The notes under the pieces: generated by a model
Told to the model about the DNA's origin: nothing
Seen by the model: the letters and a program-made list of their open reading frames with translations, nothing else
Database searches by the model: none
Part shown: piece after piece, positions 35,301 through 43,746 of the stretch
Position numbering within the stretch: the stretch's first letter is position 1
Layout of the letters: each line of letters opens with the position of its first letter
Assembly (NCBI RefSeq): GCF_036226505.1
Contig: NZ_CP108484.1
Coordinates: 6,324,001 to 6,388,000 of the forward strand
Direction of reading: 5' to 3'
From: Kitasatospora sp. NBC_01246
GTDB lineage: Bacteria; Actinomycetota; Actinomycetes; Streptomycetales; Streptomycetaceae
DNA length: 64,000 nt
Translations under genes and position numbers: made by a program

Positions 35301-36064
35301 AAGAGGTCGACCAGGGCGCGGGCCGAGTTGAGTTCCGCCTCCCGGCCGCCGCCGCTCGCCGCCGGGAACGCGGAGGGCATCACCACCAGCGGGTAGATCT
35401 TGACGCCGTCGAAGCCCTTCTCCCGGAAGGCGTGGTTGATCAGGTACAGGTAGTCCAGGAAGATCCCGGCGCCGGTGCCGCCCGCGACGGAGAACGCCAC
35501 GAAGACGTCGCAGCCGGAGACCGGGCCGCCGCCGAGCTGGCTGAGCACCCCGCCGGAGCGGGCGAGCGCGTCGATGGCCTGCATCAGCGGTTCCAGGACC
35601 GGGTCCAGCCCGCCGCGGAGGGTGCCGAACAGCCCGGCGCGGCCGACGGTGGGCAGCTGGCCGGCGCCGTTCTTCAGCGGTACGACCCGCGGCTCGTTGT
35701 TGCGGGGCGGCAGCCAGGCGGCCGTCTCGTCGGGCAGGCTGGCCCGCAGCATCTTGGTGACGTCGGGAGAACTGTCGAAGTTCGGCAGCAGGTCGTGGGT
35801 GGAGCGCGAGGTGCGGCTGAAGACGGGACGCAGCGCCGGGGCGGCGGAGGCGTGCGGCAGCCTCGACAGGTCGGTCTCGCTGAAGTCGGCGTAGACGAAC
35901 TGCAGGCAGTCCGGCAGCTGGTAGGGGGCCATGGCGCCGAGGCCGGTCAGCGCCGTGCCGTCCGGCCCGCAGAGTTCGGCGCGCAGCCGCCGGTCCAGCT
36001 CGGCGCCGACGAGGCCGCCGGTGCCGCCCAGGCCGACGAAGAGCATCGGCTGGAAGATCTTCAT
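32306..36064 (-). CDS. Giant tubulin-like protein (Tubulin_2 type)
   Basis: The start is placed at ATG 36064 because GGAGG lies about eight bases upstream; the frame is open for five more codons. The 1252-residue product opens KIFQPMLFVGLGGTGGLVG (2-20), a tubulin/FtsZ-type nucleotide-binding strand and loop. It carries the T4-like signature VAFSVAGGTGAGIFLDYLYL around 188-207, where canonical proteins have GGGTG(S/T)G. About 800 residues of helical sequence follow, then a charged, repetitive tail (RADRADRADRADRAG and DRDTGWDTDRS repeats). Tubulin-like proteins of this kind occur in actinobacterial multi-gene loci; polymerisation is possible but unproven. It is the central gene of the operon. 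Confidence 0.75.
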   Translation of the reverse strand: MKIFQPMLFVGLGGTGGLVGAELDRRLRAELCGPDGTALTGLGAMAPYQLPDCLQFVYADFSETDLSRLPHASAAPALRPVFSRTSRSTHDLLPNFDSSPDVTKMLRASLPDETAAWLPPRNNEPRVVPLKNGAGQLPTVGRAGLFGTLRGGLDPVLEPLMQAIDALARSGGVLSQLGGGPVSGCDVFVAFSVAGGTGAGIFLDYLYLINHAFREKGFDGVKIYPLVVMPSAFPAASGGGREAELNSARALVDLFRLVDEQNAPVEGAELGDLDEDLTLRVRYPHTAPIRLRTGILPTAFLFNRTAGIRPDDLRRSMVSLVMSLIGTELGDGRTARTRADDDYQTFAASFINRGTQRAATAPSGIGRRGVSTSLVASMTAPVDELASLVSGRILRASVQQLDDRTHRPGHSAEELVKQMFTDSGLEELLLRPALEIQPPSPEPRGSSAIEAGLAARLGDMQSELANLARQVAVRTAEMAKDFAPRRAVDRLLAKVDPFTVQRIVRGVPQDGNDLARLGFLGLLDQRTHTPPLPPGTREQPPSAPRIRRRMGGLAQPRWGDDEVQAVLRAQDAWYRWRSRQLWHEGWKSQQQRWEPTARALEAEVGRLATAFRNHARDEPRAFAEQSQTLYEDRTGVSYLLPPQRDLKHFYDDLVTRLTAREGLPETEDEAALLMRLVGGEEWRSANALSRRNPGNAVGEVKTAVEAGVKRLFAESGEQLEERPLLPAMGVLLAAAAGSTEDAEQVSKEALEQFGRKLAGLLPAGFVPEGTGPLKALVTYPRVKSADEVEDFLRKALRLPKDARAEFRGVETQSITVVLFRSEMSLTQVPEARKMLRQWAKAKENEQSDDVLRWRQRLGHRDDWLVSTEADRRLILHRLLSLLWNGQVDVLEGPEDSPHLIRLRLFRDRGVDVPGVRLRLGEQQNGVSSWAELLRAYERWTVLDDERTVEDYCSRLMAARPAGLTRSASRPDPLFVRLVEQIAPQQLRMLRSRREIGGERVDGWFRPLWQFWADTLPAALKLEFGDQRAVQPNLETLLDVIQRGELSPRAVEDTEEDAYGTRVPPVREEDDFGTARPADRPDGRGRARGWEPAPKRTGGERDPYDDDRHGTAGGERDPYEDRAGRADRAGAAYESRADRADRADRADRAGAAYDDDWTKPSPRPADRREEPAPDTGFMGRPDRDTGWDTDRSADRGSDRDTGWDTDRSTDRSTDRSAARGEPPREFPDEPRSTSWWDEPGEPGSTERRGGEPA

Positions 36065-36181
36065 GTGTTCCGCCTCCATCCGGCCGCGCGGTGCGGCCGG
36101 TTCGGGTGTGGGGTGGGGCGAGGTGGACGTGCGTGGGGTGGGCGTGGGTCGGGGTCGGCGTGGCTGGGGCGGGCGCCCGGG

Positions 36182-38539
36182 TCAGAGGTAGTCGGAGGAC
36201 GGCGTGGACGGTCCCGTCGCGAACGGCCGTTCGTCGGATCGCGGTGGTGGCAGGGTCGGCCCGGTGCGGCGGCCCGCGCCGAGGCCGAGGCTCAGACCGT
36301 CGGCGAGCGGAACGGGGGTGTCCGCGCTCAGCCGCGAGGGCGACCGGCGGCGGATCTCCAGCACCGCGCCGCCGTCCTGGCTGCGCTGCACCCGGTACGT
36401 GCCGCCGGGCCGGCGGACGATGCGCGGGTGCGGCCCGCCGACACCGCTCACCTCGAACTCGTACCAGCCGCGGGAGCCGGCGGACGCGGTGTGCTTCCCG
36501 ATCTCGCGCCCGCCGTCGTCGAGCAGGAGCAGCTCCAGCCCGGCCGGGGTGCTGCGGTCGCGGGTGATCCGGCGACGGACCAGCAGGCCCAGCACGGCCA
36601 GCACCACGACGGCGCCGGCGAGCGCCAGGGCCCACCACCACTGCTCCAGGAAGGTCGGCGGCGGGGTGACGGTGAGGGAGAGCGGGCTGTCGACCAGCAC
36701 CCGGTCCCGGTCGGAGGTGTCGACGACGGTGACCTTGCCGCCCACCGTCACGCCGTCGTCGCCGAGCAGCCGGCCGAACGCCTTGGCGCTGCCCACGGTC
36801 AGGGTGACGTCGACCGTGCGCGACTCCTTGGGCGCCAGCGTGACCGAGCCCGGGGACACCGTCAGCAGGCCGGCGGCGAGGTCGGTGACGGCCGGGCGCA
36901 GGGTGTGCGGCACCGCGTCGTCGTTGCGCAGGGTCAGGGTGCCCCCGACGCCGTCCCCGGGGTGGGCGCTGGCGCCCCCGTCCAGCGAGAACGACGCGGT
37001 GACCAGCGGCACCGCCGGGGAGACCACCGAGGCGGCCGGGCGGTTCTCGTCGGCGGCCAGGCCGGAGGCGGTCAGGGTGCCGGAGGCGGTGATCCGGCCG
37101 GTGGCGCCGGCGGGGACGGTGACGGTGCCGGTGAACGTGGCATCGCCGCCCTTCGCGTCCGGGGCGGCGCCGTCGTCGGCCAGCGGGACCGGGACGGACG
37201 GGAAGCCCTCGCCCGCCAGGACGGCGGTGACGCCGAGGTCCTTGAGGTCCTGCTGGTCGGTGATCGCCAGGCCCTTGCGGGTCTGCAGCTTGAGCGTCAC
37301 CACGGCCTTCTCGCCGGCCCGCGGCGACGGCGGGGTCAGCGTGATCGAGCTGTTCAGGGCGCCGCGCCAGAGCACGCTGACGCTGGCCAGCTGGTCCCGG
37401 TGCCCCTCGGGGGCGTCCAGGTGGACCCGCCAGTCGCCCGGCACCGGGTCGGTGATGCGCAGCGACTCGACGCTCTGGTCGCGGCCGGAGAACTCGAACG
37501 TCGAGTCGGGGTCGGACCCGGGCCCGGTGATCTGCTTCCCGGAGGGGTCGAAGTACGTCGCGGTGACCTGCGGGTCGCCCTTGTCGACCACGATGCTGCC
37601 GACGGTGGCGAGCGGGGAGATCCGCACCGGCAGGTCGGCCGGCGGGTGGCCGGTGTTGCCGGGCTCGGCGCGCAGGCAGTGGGCGGCGGCGAAGGCGGCC
37701 TCCAGCGCGGTGCCGACGGCGCCCGAGTCCTGCACCACCGAAGCTCGGGGCCTGGCGCCGGGCAGGCTGACGCAGCCCTCCTGGAAGCCGCCGGCCGCCA
37801 TCCGGTCCAGGGCGGCCCGGTCGATCTCCGCGCCGAAGCCGAGCGGCCAGATCTGGATGTTGGCGGCCTTGGCGGCGGCCAGTGCCCTGGTCAGCGCCTC
37901 CTCGCCGGCGGCCGCCCGGTGCGCCGGGTCCCCGTAGGCGGGGCTGTCGCTGACGTCCAGCTTGCCGTCGGTGAGGACGAACAGGACCCGGGGGACGGCC
38001 GGGTCGGTGCCGTCACCGAGCCGGCCGACGCCCTGGAGAACGGCGTTCGGGAAGTCGGTGCCCTGGCCCTCGTCGGGGGCGCGGCTGTGCAGCTTGGCGA
38101 TGCAGGTGCCGATCCGGTCGCGGCCGGCGGCGTCGAGGACGGTCGGCGGGCAGACCTCGTCCACCGGGTGCTGGCCCGCGTTGTCCGCGCTGGCGAAGCC
38201 GAACACGCCCACCGTCGAGGCGGGGTGCACCTCGCCGAGGGCGATCCGGACGGCGGCGGCGCGCTCGCGTTCGAGGTCGGCGGGCTTGAGGCTGCCGGAC
38301 TCGTCGACGGCGACGGCGTAGTTGACCGGGCCGATGGACGCCGACGGTGTGCCGGGCGCGGCCGCGGGCGCGGGATCGTCGGCGGCGGCCGGGCCTGTGG
38401 GCAGGCCCGTGGTCAGCAGGGCCGCCGCCGCGACGACGGCCGCGGCGCGACCGAGGCGGTGGCGCGGCCGCCGGGGCCGGGCCGCGGCGGCCGTGGCGCG
38501 CCTGCGGGAGGGCCCGAGGGACAGGTGGTGCACCGTCAT
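36182..38539 (-). CDS. Secreted, membrane-anchored vWA-domain protein
   Basis: A 785-residue protein with an Arg-rich n-region and hydrophobic helix ending GPAAADD (about residues 30-54), a probable Sec signal or signal anchor. A von Willebrand A domain follows with an intact MIDAS: DESGS (79-83), a downstream GQGTDFPNAV Thr, and VLFVLTDGKLD. Next come beta-sandwich regions (TLTPPSPRAGEKAVVTLK, VTVPAGATGRITASGTL, PGSVTLAPKESRTVDVTL). A transmembrane helix (WALALAGAVVVLAVLGLLV) leads into a cytosolic beta-rich tail (GWYEFEVSGVGG, GAVLEIRRRSP). It could sense or bind an extracellular partner and relay inward to the operon's cytoplasmic proteins. A 117-base G-rich spacer separates it from the tubulin-like gene. 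Confidence 0.75.
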   Translation of the reverse strand: MTVHHLSLGPSRRRATAAAARPRRPRHRLGRAAAVVAAAALLTTGLPTGPAAADDPAPAAAPGTPSASIGPVNYAVAVDESGSLKPADLERERAAAVRIALGEVHPASTVGVFGFASADNAGQHPVDEVCPPTVLDAAGRDRIGTCIAKLHSRAPDEGQGTDFPNAVLQGVGRLGDGTDPAVPRVLFVLTDGKLDVSDSPAYGDPAHRAAAGEEALTRALAAAKAANIQIWPLGFGAEIDRAALDRMAAGGFQEGCVSLPGARPRASVVQDSGAVGTALEAAFAAAHCLRAEPGNTGHPPADLPVRISPLATVGSIVVDKGDPQVTATYFDPSGKQITGPGSDPDSTFEFSGRDQSVESLRITDPVPGDWRVHLDAPEGHRDQLASVSVLWRGALNSSITLTPPSPRAGEKAVVTLKLQTRKGLAITDQQDLKDLGVTAVLAGEGFPSVPVPLADDGAAPDAKGGDATFTGTVTVPAGATGRITASGTLTASGLAADENRPAASVVSPAVPLVTASFSLDGGASAHPGDGVGGTLTLRNDDAVPHTLRPAVTDLAAGLLTVSPGSVTLAPKESRTVDVTLTVGSAKAFGRLLGDDGVTVGGKVTVVDTSDRDRVLVDSPLSLTVTPPPTFLEQWWWALALAGAVVVLAVLGLLVRRRITRDRSTPAGLELLLLDDGGREIGKHTASAGSRGWYEFEVSGVGGPHPRIVRRPGGTYRVQRSQDGGAVLEIRRRSPSRLSADTPVPLADGLSLGLGAGRRTGPTLPPPRSDERPFATGPSTPSSDYL

Positions 38540-38620
38540 CTCCTCTGGATCAGGGTGCGTGCTCCCGGCCGACCGGTGTGGCCGGCCGGGGAGTCGGCGG
38601 GTGGGGGCAGGAGGGTGCGG

Positions 38621-39202
38621 TCAGGCGAGCAGCAGCCCGGCGGTGGTGAGGGCGGCGCCGGGCGCGAGGCAGCCGACGCCCCAGCGGATCCAGCGGTACT
38701 TGGCGGCGAGGATGGTGCTGACGTCGACGGCCTGGACGAGCAGCCAGCCGACCGGGTCGCGGCCCGCCGCCGCGACCCGGTCGGCCAGCGCCGTCCGGCC
38801 CTCGGCCGGCAGCAGGTCACCGAAGTAGGTGACGCCCTCGTGATCGCGCTGGGTGCCGGTGCGGGGCAGGATCGCCCGCACCAGCGCCACGGCTCCGGCC
38901 GCCCAGAGCGCGCCGCCGAGGGCGAGCAGGACGGCGGCGAGGCCGGTGGGCCGGCCGTCCGGCCAGCTGCGGCCGAGCAGCAGGGCCGGCAGGCCGAGGG
39001 CGGCGGTGAGCAGGATCGAGGCCTTGGTGTCGGCCCGGCCGATGTCCTCGCGGACGGCGGCCAGCAGGCGGTCCGCGACGAAGCGGGCCTCGTCGGGGGC
39101 GGGTGCCTGCGGGGACGGGGATGTGGTCGGGGACGGGGACGTGGTGGAGGTGGCGGCGGGGGGCGGTATCGGGGGCACGGTGGTGGTGCGGGGGTCGGGC
39201 AC
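38621..39202 (-). CDS. Pycsar-type membrane effector (PycTM-like)
   Basis: A 193-residue protein. After a low-complexity Pro/Thr/Ser N-terminus it has RFVADRLLAAVREDIGRADT followed by KASILLTAALGLPALLLG, the D-x-K-A helix-TM opening typical of Pycsar effector (PycTM) proteins. Further TM segments are GLAAVLLALGGALWAAGAVA and GVGCLAPGAALTTAGLLLA. Between them lies TYFGDLLPAEGRTALADRV, also typical of the family. In Pycsar defence a cyclase makes cCMP or cUMP and PycTM disrupts the membrane. A cyclase-like gene lies three genes upstream in the same run, so a linked signalling pair is plausible. Confidence 0.75.
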   Translation of the reverse strand: MPDPRTTTVPPIPPPAATSTTSPSPTTSPSPQAPAPDEARFVADRLLAAVREDIGRADTKASILLTAALGLPALLLGRSWPDGRPTGLAAVLLALGGALWAAGAVALVRAILPRTGTQRDHEGVTYFGDLLPAEGRTALADRVAAAGRDPVGWLLVQAVDVSTILAAKYRWIRWGVGCLAPGAALTTAGLLLA

Positions 39203-39205
39203 GGC

Positions 39206-40891
39206 TCACCACCCGCCGTTCGGCGACCAGGGCCGGTCGTCGTCGCGGGCGTCGTCGGGGGCGTGGTCGGGGTCGTGATCGCGGCGCCGGCCCCGGTCGC
39301 GGTCCGGGCCGTGGTCGTCGGTGCGCGGGGTGCCGGTCCGGTCGGTCCGGAGCCCGGGGGCGTCGCGGGCCGGGGCGGGTTCCCAGTCGTCGAAGGCCTC
39401 GCTGGGCCGGCGTCGAAGCCGGGTGTCGGCGGCGGGCCGCTGCGGCGGAGCCGGGTCGGCCTCCAACCAGGAGGGCGTGTAGGGGCGTTGGCCACCCGGA
39501 CGGTCCGTCCGGTCGGTTCGGCGGTCGTCCGGCTCGGACCACCGGTTCTCGCGCCGCTCCGTACGGCGGTCGTTCCGGTGCGCGGCCCCTTCGTTCCGGG
39601 CGTCGCCGGGGCCGTCCGCCCTGGTGCTCCGATCGTCCCGGCGGTCGTTCCGGCGGCGCTCGCTCCGGTTGGTGTCGCTCCGGTTGGTGTCGCTCCGGTG
39701 GTCGTCGCTCCGGTGGTCGTCGTGGCGGTCCGACCGGTCGTCCCAGCTGCTGCGGCGCTCGTCCCACCGGCTGTCGTTCCAACCGTCGGTCCAGTCGCTG
39801 TTCCGGTCGTCCTTCCGGTCGTCGTCGCGGCTGCCGTCGCGATCGTGCCGGCGGTCCGACCGGTCGTCCCGGTGCTCGTCCCAGTGGCCGTCCGGGCCGT
39901 CGTCGTGCCGCCGGCCGGGCGGCAGCTCGCGGCGCGGCGGTGCGGGCCGCACCGGCGGTCGGCCGAAGCTTCCCTCCACCCGGTACGCCCCGGTGCCCAG
40001 CAGCTCCCGGACCTGGCTCTCCAGCTCGGCGGACTGGATCACCCCCTTCTCGACCAGGTCCAGGGTGTGGTCGAGGAGTTCGCGCCGGTCCTGGCGGGCC
40101 TCCTGGCGCAGCAGCTCCATGAAGGCCCGGGCCTCCGCCGGGTTGTCGGCGAGCATGAAGCAGATCTGGCTCCACTCGCCGCCTTCGAGCATCACCCGGA
40201 ACTTCTGCATCCGCAGCTGGAGCAGCTCACCGCTGTGGTGTTCGCCGGCCAGGTCGTGCGCGTGCTCCCGCTCGGCCATCGTCCCGCGGTGGTCGTCGTC
40301 CCGGACCTGCTCGGCCTGCGCGATCGCCTTGCGGTCCACCGTGAAGCGGATGTACAACTCGGCCCGCAGGCCGAGGTCGTAGCCCAGGTCGTCCCACTGG
40401 CCGTTGCGGCAGGCGGACTTGACGGCGCGGTCGGCCTCGGTCGCGGCGGTGATCGGGTAGCCCGCGCAGACCCCGCGCAGGCGCTCGGTGAGCGGGGCCC
40501 GCATCCGGACGGCGACGTTGGTGACCTGCTCGTCCACCACCTTGAGGTAGTCGGTGACCGTCCACTGGATGTCGGCCTCGACCTCGAAGAAGGTGGTGCC
40601 GCCCGCGGCCGGGACCTGCAGCGACACCCGGGTCATATGGGTGCCCCGCGCCACCTCGCAGACCGTCACCGGCCGCGCCATGAACGGGCGGCCGACGTGC
40701 TCGCTGCCCCGCGCGGTGATGATGCTGTGGCCGCCGTTGCGGTAGAAGAGCACCTGGGCGACGCCGGCACCGGGCTGCGGGAGGCCGCCCTCCGGGCGCG
40801 GGTACTCCTTGAGCAGCGGGCCTGCCGGGTGCACCGAGGAGGCGCCGCCCCGGCCGGGGGACTTCCGGCCCGCCTTCGGGTCGTCCGTCAT
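39206..40891 (-). CDS. SPFH/Band-7-like protein with a disordered Arg-Asp tail
   Basis: A 561-residue protein starting at ATG behind AGGAGGACG. Residues 45-230 look like an SPFH (stomatin/prohibitin) domain: AQVLFYRNGGHSIITARGSE, RVSLQVPAAGGTTFFEVEAD, IQWTVTDYLKVVDEQVTNVA, PLTERLRGVCAG, YIRFTVDRKAIAQAEQVRDD. A helical oligomerisation region follows (LLRQEARQDRRELLDHTLDL). From about residue 330 the chain is disordered and dominated by Arg, Asp and Ser (RSDDHRSDTNRSDTNRSERR). No transmembrane helix is evident. SPFH proteins organise membrane microdomains, which suits an operon with several membrane-associated members. Confidence 0.65.
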   Translation of the reverse strand: MTDDPKAGRKSPGRGGASSVHPAGPLLKEYPRPEGGLPQPGAGVAQVLFYRNGGHSIITARGSEHVGRPFMARPVTVCEVARGTHMTRVSLQVPAAGGTTFFEVEADIQWTVTDYLKVVDEQVTNVAVRMRAPLTERLRGVCAGYPITAATEADRAVKSACRNGQWDDLGYDLGLRAELYIRFTVDRKAIAQAEQVRDDDHRGTMAEREHAHDLAGEHHSGELLQLRMQKFRVMLEGGEWSQICFMLADNPAEARAFMELLRQEARQDRRELLDHTLDLVEKGVIQSAELESQVRELLGTGAYRVEGSFGRPPVRPAPPRRELPPGRRHDDGPDGHWDEHRDDRSDRRHDRDGSRDDDRKDDRNSDWTDGWNDSRWDERRSSWDDRSDRHDDHRSDDHRSDTNRSDTNRSERRRNDRRDDRSTRADGPGDARNEGAAHRNDRRTERRENRWSEPDDRRTDRTDRPGGQRPYTPSWLEADPAPPQRPAADTRLRRRPSEAFDDWEPAPARDAPGLRTDRTGTPRTDDHGPDRDRGRRRDHDPDHAPDDARDDDRPWSPNGGW

Positions 40892-43746
40892 CGTTCGTCC
40901 TCCTCGGTGTCCCTGCGCTGCCGGTCCGTGCGCTGTTCGTCCGTGTGCCGCCGGTCCGTGCGGTTCGGGTCGGGGGCGGTACGGCTCCGGTCCGGACGGC
41001 CGACGGGGGCGGGCCGGGCCTCGGGGGCGGGGCGGCCCTCGGTGGCGAGGTGCCAGAGGCGGCGGGCCGCCGCCTTGTCCAGCGGGGCGTCGGGATCCTT
41101 CATCATCCGGCGCAACAACCAGTCCAGGAGCTGCCGTTCGCGGTCCCCGCCGAGCAGTGACGGCAGCAGTGCGGCCAGGCCCCGCCCGGTGTCCGGCCCG
41201 CCCTCCAGGCCGCCGTCCTCCTCGGGGACGGCCCCGCGCAACCAGTACTCCAGACAGTCCGTGGCGGCCTCGTGGGAGCGCGGGGTGCGCAGCGCCGTCC
41301 ACATCAGGTCGGCCAGGGCCCGGACCCGGTCCGGCCGGGTCACGGCCAGGGCCAGCGGCAGCGGCCAGTCCAGGTGGTCCGCGAGGTCCGGCGAGGCCTC
41401 GCCGTCCCAGACCTCGCCGACCGTGGTCACCGCCAGCCGGACGATGGTGAGCAGCCCCAGGTCCTGGTGCGGCACGCGGCGGTCGGCCGTCCAGTCGGCG
41501 ATCCGGCGCAGGACCGCCCGGTCGTCGGGGCCGGACAGCAGCCGGACGGCGCTGTGCGAGACGAGCGGCGCCTGGTCGTCGTGCTCGTCGGTGCCGATCC
41601 GGGCCAGCCGGTCCAGCGCCTCCTCCACCGGGGCGATGTGGCCGAAGCCGAGGGCCATCGCGGCGGTCCAGCGCAGCCGCACCGAGTCGGACCTCGTCCA
41701 GTCCCGGACCAGGGCCCGGACGGCGGGCCGGTGGCTCTCGTGCCGGGCGGTCTGGTCGAGCACGGTGGCCGCGAAGGCGCGGCGCTGGGTGGCGGGGGCG
41801 GTGGCCATCGGGCGGACCAGCTTCTCGTAGCCGGTGGCGAAGTCCCGGGAGCACAGCTCGCCCGAGGCCAGCGCGGCCCGGACCCAGACCTCGGGGCGCG
41901 GGTCGTCGGCGAGCAGCCGCATCCAGCGGATCACCGGTTCGCGGGCCGGGTGGTGGCGGTCCCAGACCTCGGCGAGGACGGCGGCGGGCAGGGCGGCACC
42001 CCGGTAGCGGACGATCCGGGCGGGTGCGCCGACACCGGCCGTCTCCACCTCGCCGTCGGTCAACTCGGCCCGCAGGAAGGCGAGGTCGGAGGCCGGGTCG
42101 TCGCAGAACAGCGGCCGGGCGGGCGCGTTGGCGGGATCGCGGGCGACCGCGAACTCCCAGGTGAGCAGGTGCGCGGCCTCCGCGACGGTGCTGTGCGCCG
42201 AGCCGTTCAGGACGGCGAGGGCGATCCGGGACGCGGTGGGGTGCAGCACGGTGGCGGCCGAGCGGCCGCTGTCCCCGGCGGTGTCGGCGATCTCGCGGTC
42301 GGCGCCCGCGAACCACTGCTGGGCCTGCTGCGGGGCGAGGCTGGCGCAGCCGTCCAGCAGGTCCTGGCGGGTGAGCCGGCCGAGCACGTGGGCGGAGACC
42401 AGGTCGGCGAGCAGCTCGGCCTCGGCGGGGCGGAGGTCCTCCAGGCCGACGGCGGCGCGCACCTCCGGGTCGTCGACCAGTTCCTCGGCACGCCCGAACG
42501 CGTCGGGGTCGGTCCGGAACGGCTCCCCGGTGGACCCTGCTGCGGACCCGGCGTCGGACTCCGCGTCCCGCTGCTCGCCGTCCGCCCCGGCGGGCTCCGC
42601 CGCGAGGCGCTCGGCCAGCCGGGCCCGGAGCAGTTCCTCGGTGGGCGCCGGCGGGCAGATCAGGCCGTACCGCCCGGCGAGCAGCGGGGCGGCGGTGGGG
42701 CCGGCGGCGACCACCAGGACCGCGAAGGAGTCCCGGGCGACGAGGGCGGCGGCGAGCGCGTCGAGTTCGAACTCGTCGGGCGGCAGTACCGTGCGGCCCC
42801 CGCCGGACGGGAGTTCGAGCAGGTAGCCGCGGTCGCGGTGCTCGCCCTCGGCGACCACGGTGGTCAGCCGGGGCACCCGGGTGTCCGGCGCGATCCGGGA
42901 GACCCGGGCGGGCGGCTTCTCGCCGACCGCCCCGCCGGGCTCCGCCCCGGCCGCGGGCTGGGCGGGGCCCGCCTGGGTCAGTTCGTCGAGCAGCGCCAGC
43001 GCGGTGCACGTCCGGCCGGTGCCCGGGGCGGCGGCGAGCACCAGCACGCGTTGGCGGCGCAGCGCCCGCTGGAGGCCCACGTACCCCTCCGGGTCGCGGT
43101 AGATCCGGCGGACCCGGCGCAGTTCCGCCTCCGGCACCGGGCCGCTGACCGCGCCGACCGCCTGCCGGCCGTCCAGGCTGAGGTGGACGTCGCCGATGTG
43201 GGCGCGGTGGAACACCGAGCGGTCGAAGAGGTTGTGGTCGCCGCCGACCTGGTAGGAGGACCGGGCCGAGCGGTGGGCGCGGGAGGTGGCGGCCATCCCG
43301 GTGGCGGCGCCGCCCTCGTCCTCCTGCTCGTCCAGGAGGCGGTCGCGGCTGCGCTCGCGGAAGCGGCCGGCGGCGCGCTCGCGTTCGGAGCGCTCCTGCT
43401 CCTCGCCGTCCTGTTCGGCGCGCCCCGGCTCCTCCCGGTCCGCCTCGGCGCGCGGTGGATCGTCCCCGGTGCGCACCGGCTCGTCGCCGGCCGCCGGCTG
43501 CGGCCCGCGGTCCCGCTCGGGGCGGTCCGGCCCGGGGCGCTCCCGGTCGGCGCGGTCGCGCCCGGGGCGGTGCTCACCGCGGCGGTCCCGGTCGCCCGGC
43601 TCGCGGCCGCGGTCGTGGTGCCCGCGGTTCTCGGGCCCGCCGGCCCGGGGCTCCGGGCGGGCCTCCGGCCGCCGGGCGGCGCGCTCGCGCGGCTCCTCCG
43701 CCCTGCGCTCGGCGGGTGCCTCGGTGGTGCCGGCGGGCTCAGCCAC
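40888..43746 (-). CDS. Large NTPase-like / helical-repeat protein
   Basis: A 952-residue protein starting at GTG behind GGGAG, overlapping the cyclase stop by eight bases. The first 165 residues are disordered and charged. A short beta motif, VGGDHNLFDRSVFHRAHIGD (about 167-186), resembles the C-terminal tail of the cyclase next door. A nucleotide-binding-like core follows: VLVLAAAPGTGRTCTALALL (235-254), where Arg245 replaces the Walker A Lys, and FAVLVVAAGP. The remaining 600 residues look like HEAT-type helical repeats (RRAFAATVLDQTARHESH, RALVRDWTRSDSVRLRWTAA). This is a STAND-like layout, but the Walker A change makes ATPase activity uncertain. Confidence 0.65.
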   Translation of the reverse strand: MAEPAGTTEAPAERRAEEPRERAARRPEARPEPRAGGPENRGHHDRGREPGDRDRRGEHRPGRDRADRERPGPDRPERDRGPQPAAGDEPVRTGDDPPRAEADREEPGRAEQDGEEQERSERERAAGRFRERSRDRLLDEQEDEGGAATGMAATSRAHRSARSSYQVGGDHNLFDRSVFHRAHIGDVHLSLDGRQAVGAVSGPVPEAELRRVRRIYRDPEGYVGLQRALRRQRVLVLAAAPGTGRTCTALALLDELTQAGPAQPAAGAEPGGAVGEKPPARVSRIAPDTRVPRLTTVVAEGEHRDRGYLLELPSGGGRTVLPPDEFELDALAAALVARDSFAVLVVAAGPTAAPLLAGRYGLICPPAPTEELLRARLAERLAAEPAGADGEQRDAESDAGSAAGSTGEPFRTDPDAFGRAEELVDDPEVRAAVGLEDLRPAEAELLADLVSAHVLGRLTRQDLLDGCASLAPQQAQQWFAGADREIADTAGDSGRSAATVLHPTASRIALAVLNGSAHSTVAEAAHLLTWEFAVARDPANAPARPLFCDDPASDLAFLRAELTDGEVETAGVGAPARIVRYRGAALPAAVLAEVWDRHHPAREPVIRWMRLLADDPRPEVWVRAALASGELCSRDFATGYEKLVRPMATAPATQRRAFAATVLDQTARHESHRPAVRALVRDWTRSDSVRLRWTAAMALGFGHIAPVEEALDRLARIGTDEHDDQAPLVSHSAVRLLSGPDDRAVLRRIADWTADRRVPHQDLGLLTIVRLAVTTVGEVWDGEASPDLADHLDWPLPLALAVTRPDRVRALADLMWTALRTPRSHEAATDCLEYWLRGAVPEEDGGLEGGPDTGRGLAALLPSLLGGDRERQLLDWLLRRMMKDPDAPLDKAAARRLWHLATEGRPAPEARPAPVGRPDRSRTAPDPNRTDRRHTDEQRTDRQRRDTEEDER

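Noticed and set aside
32741..41830. Very long open frame (about 3000 codons) on the plus strand opposite the tubulin/SPFH operon
   Set aside because: Composition is Val/Gly/Arg/Gln-rich antisense noise; the minus strand gives recognisable domains with overlapping starts and stops.
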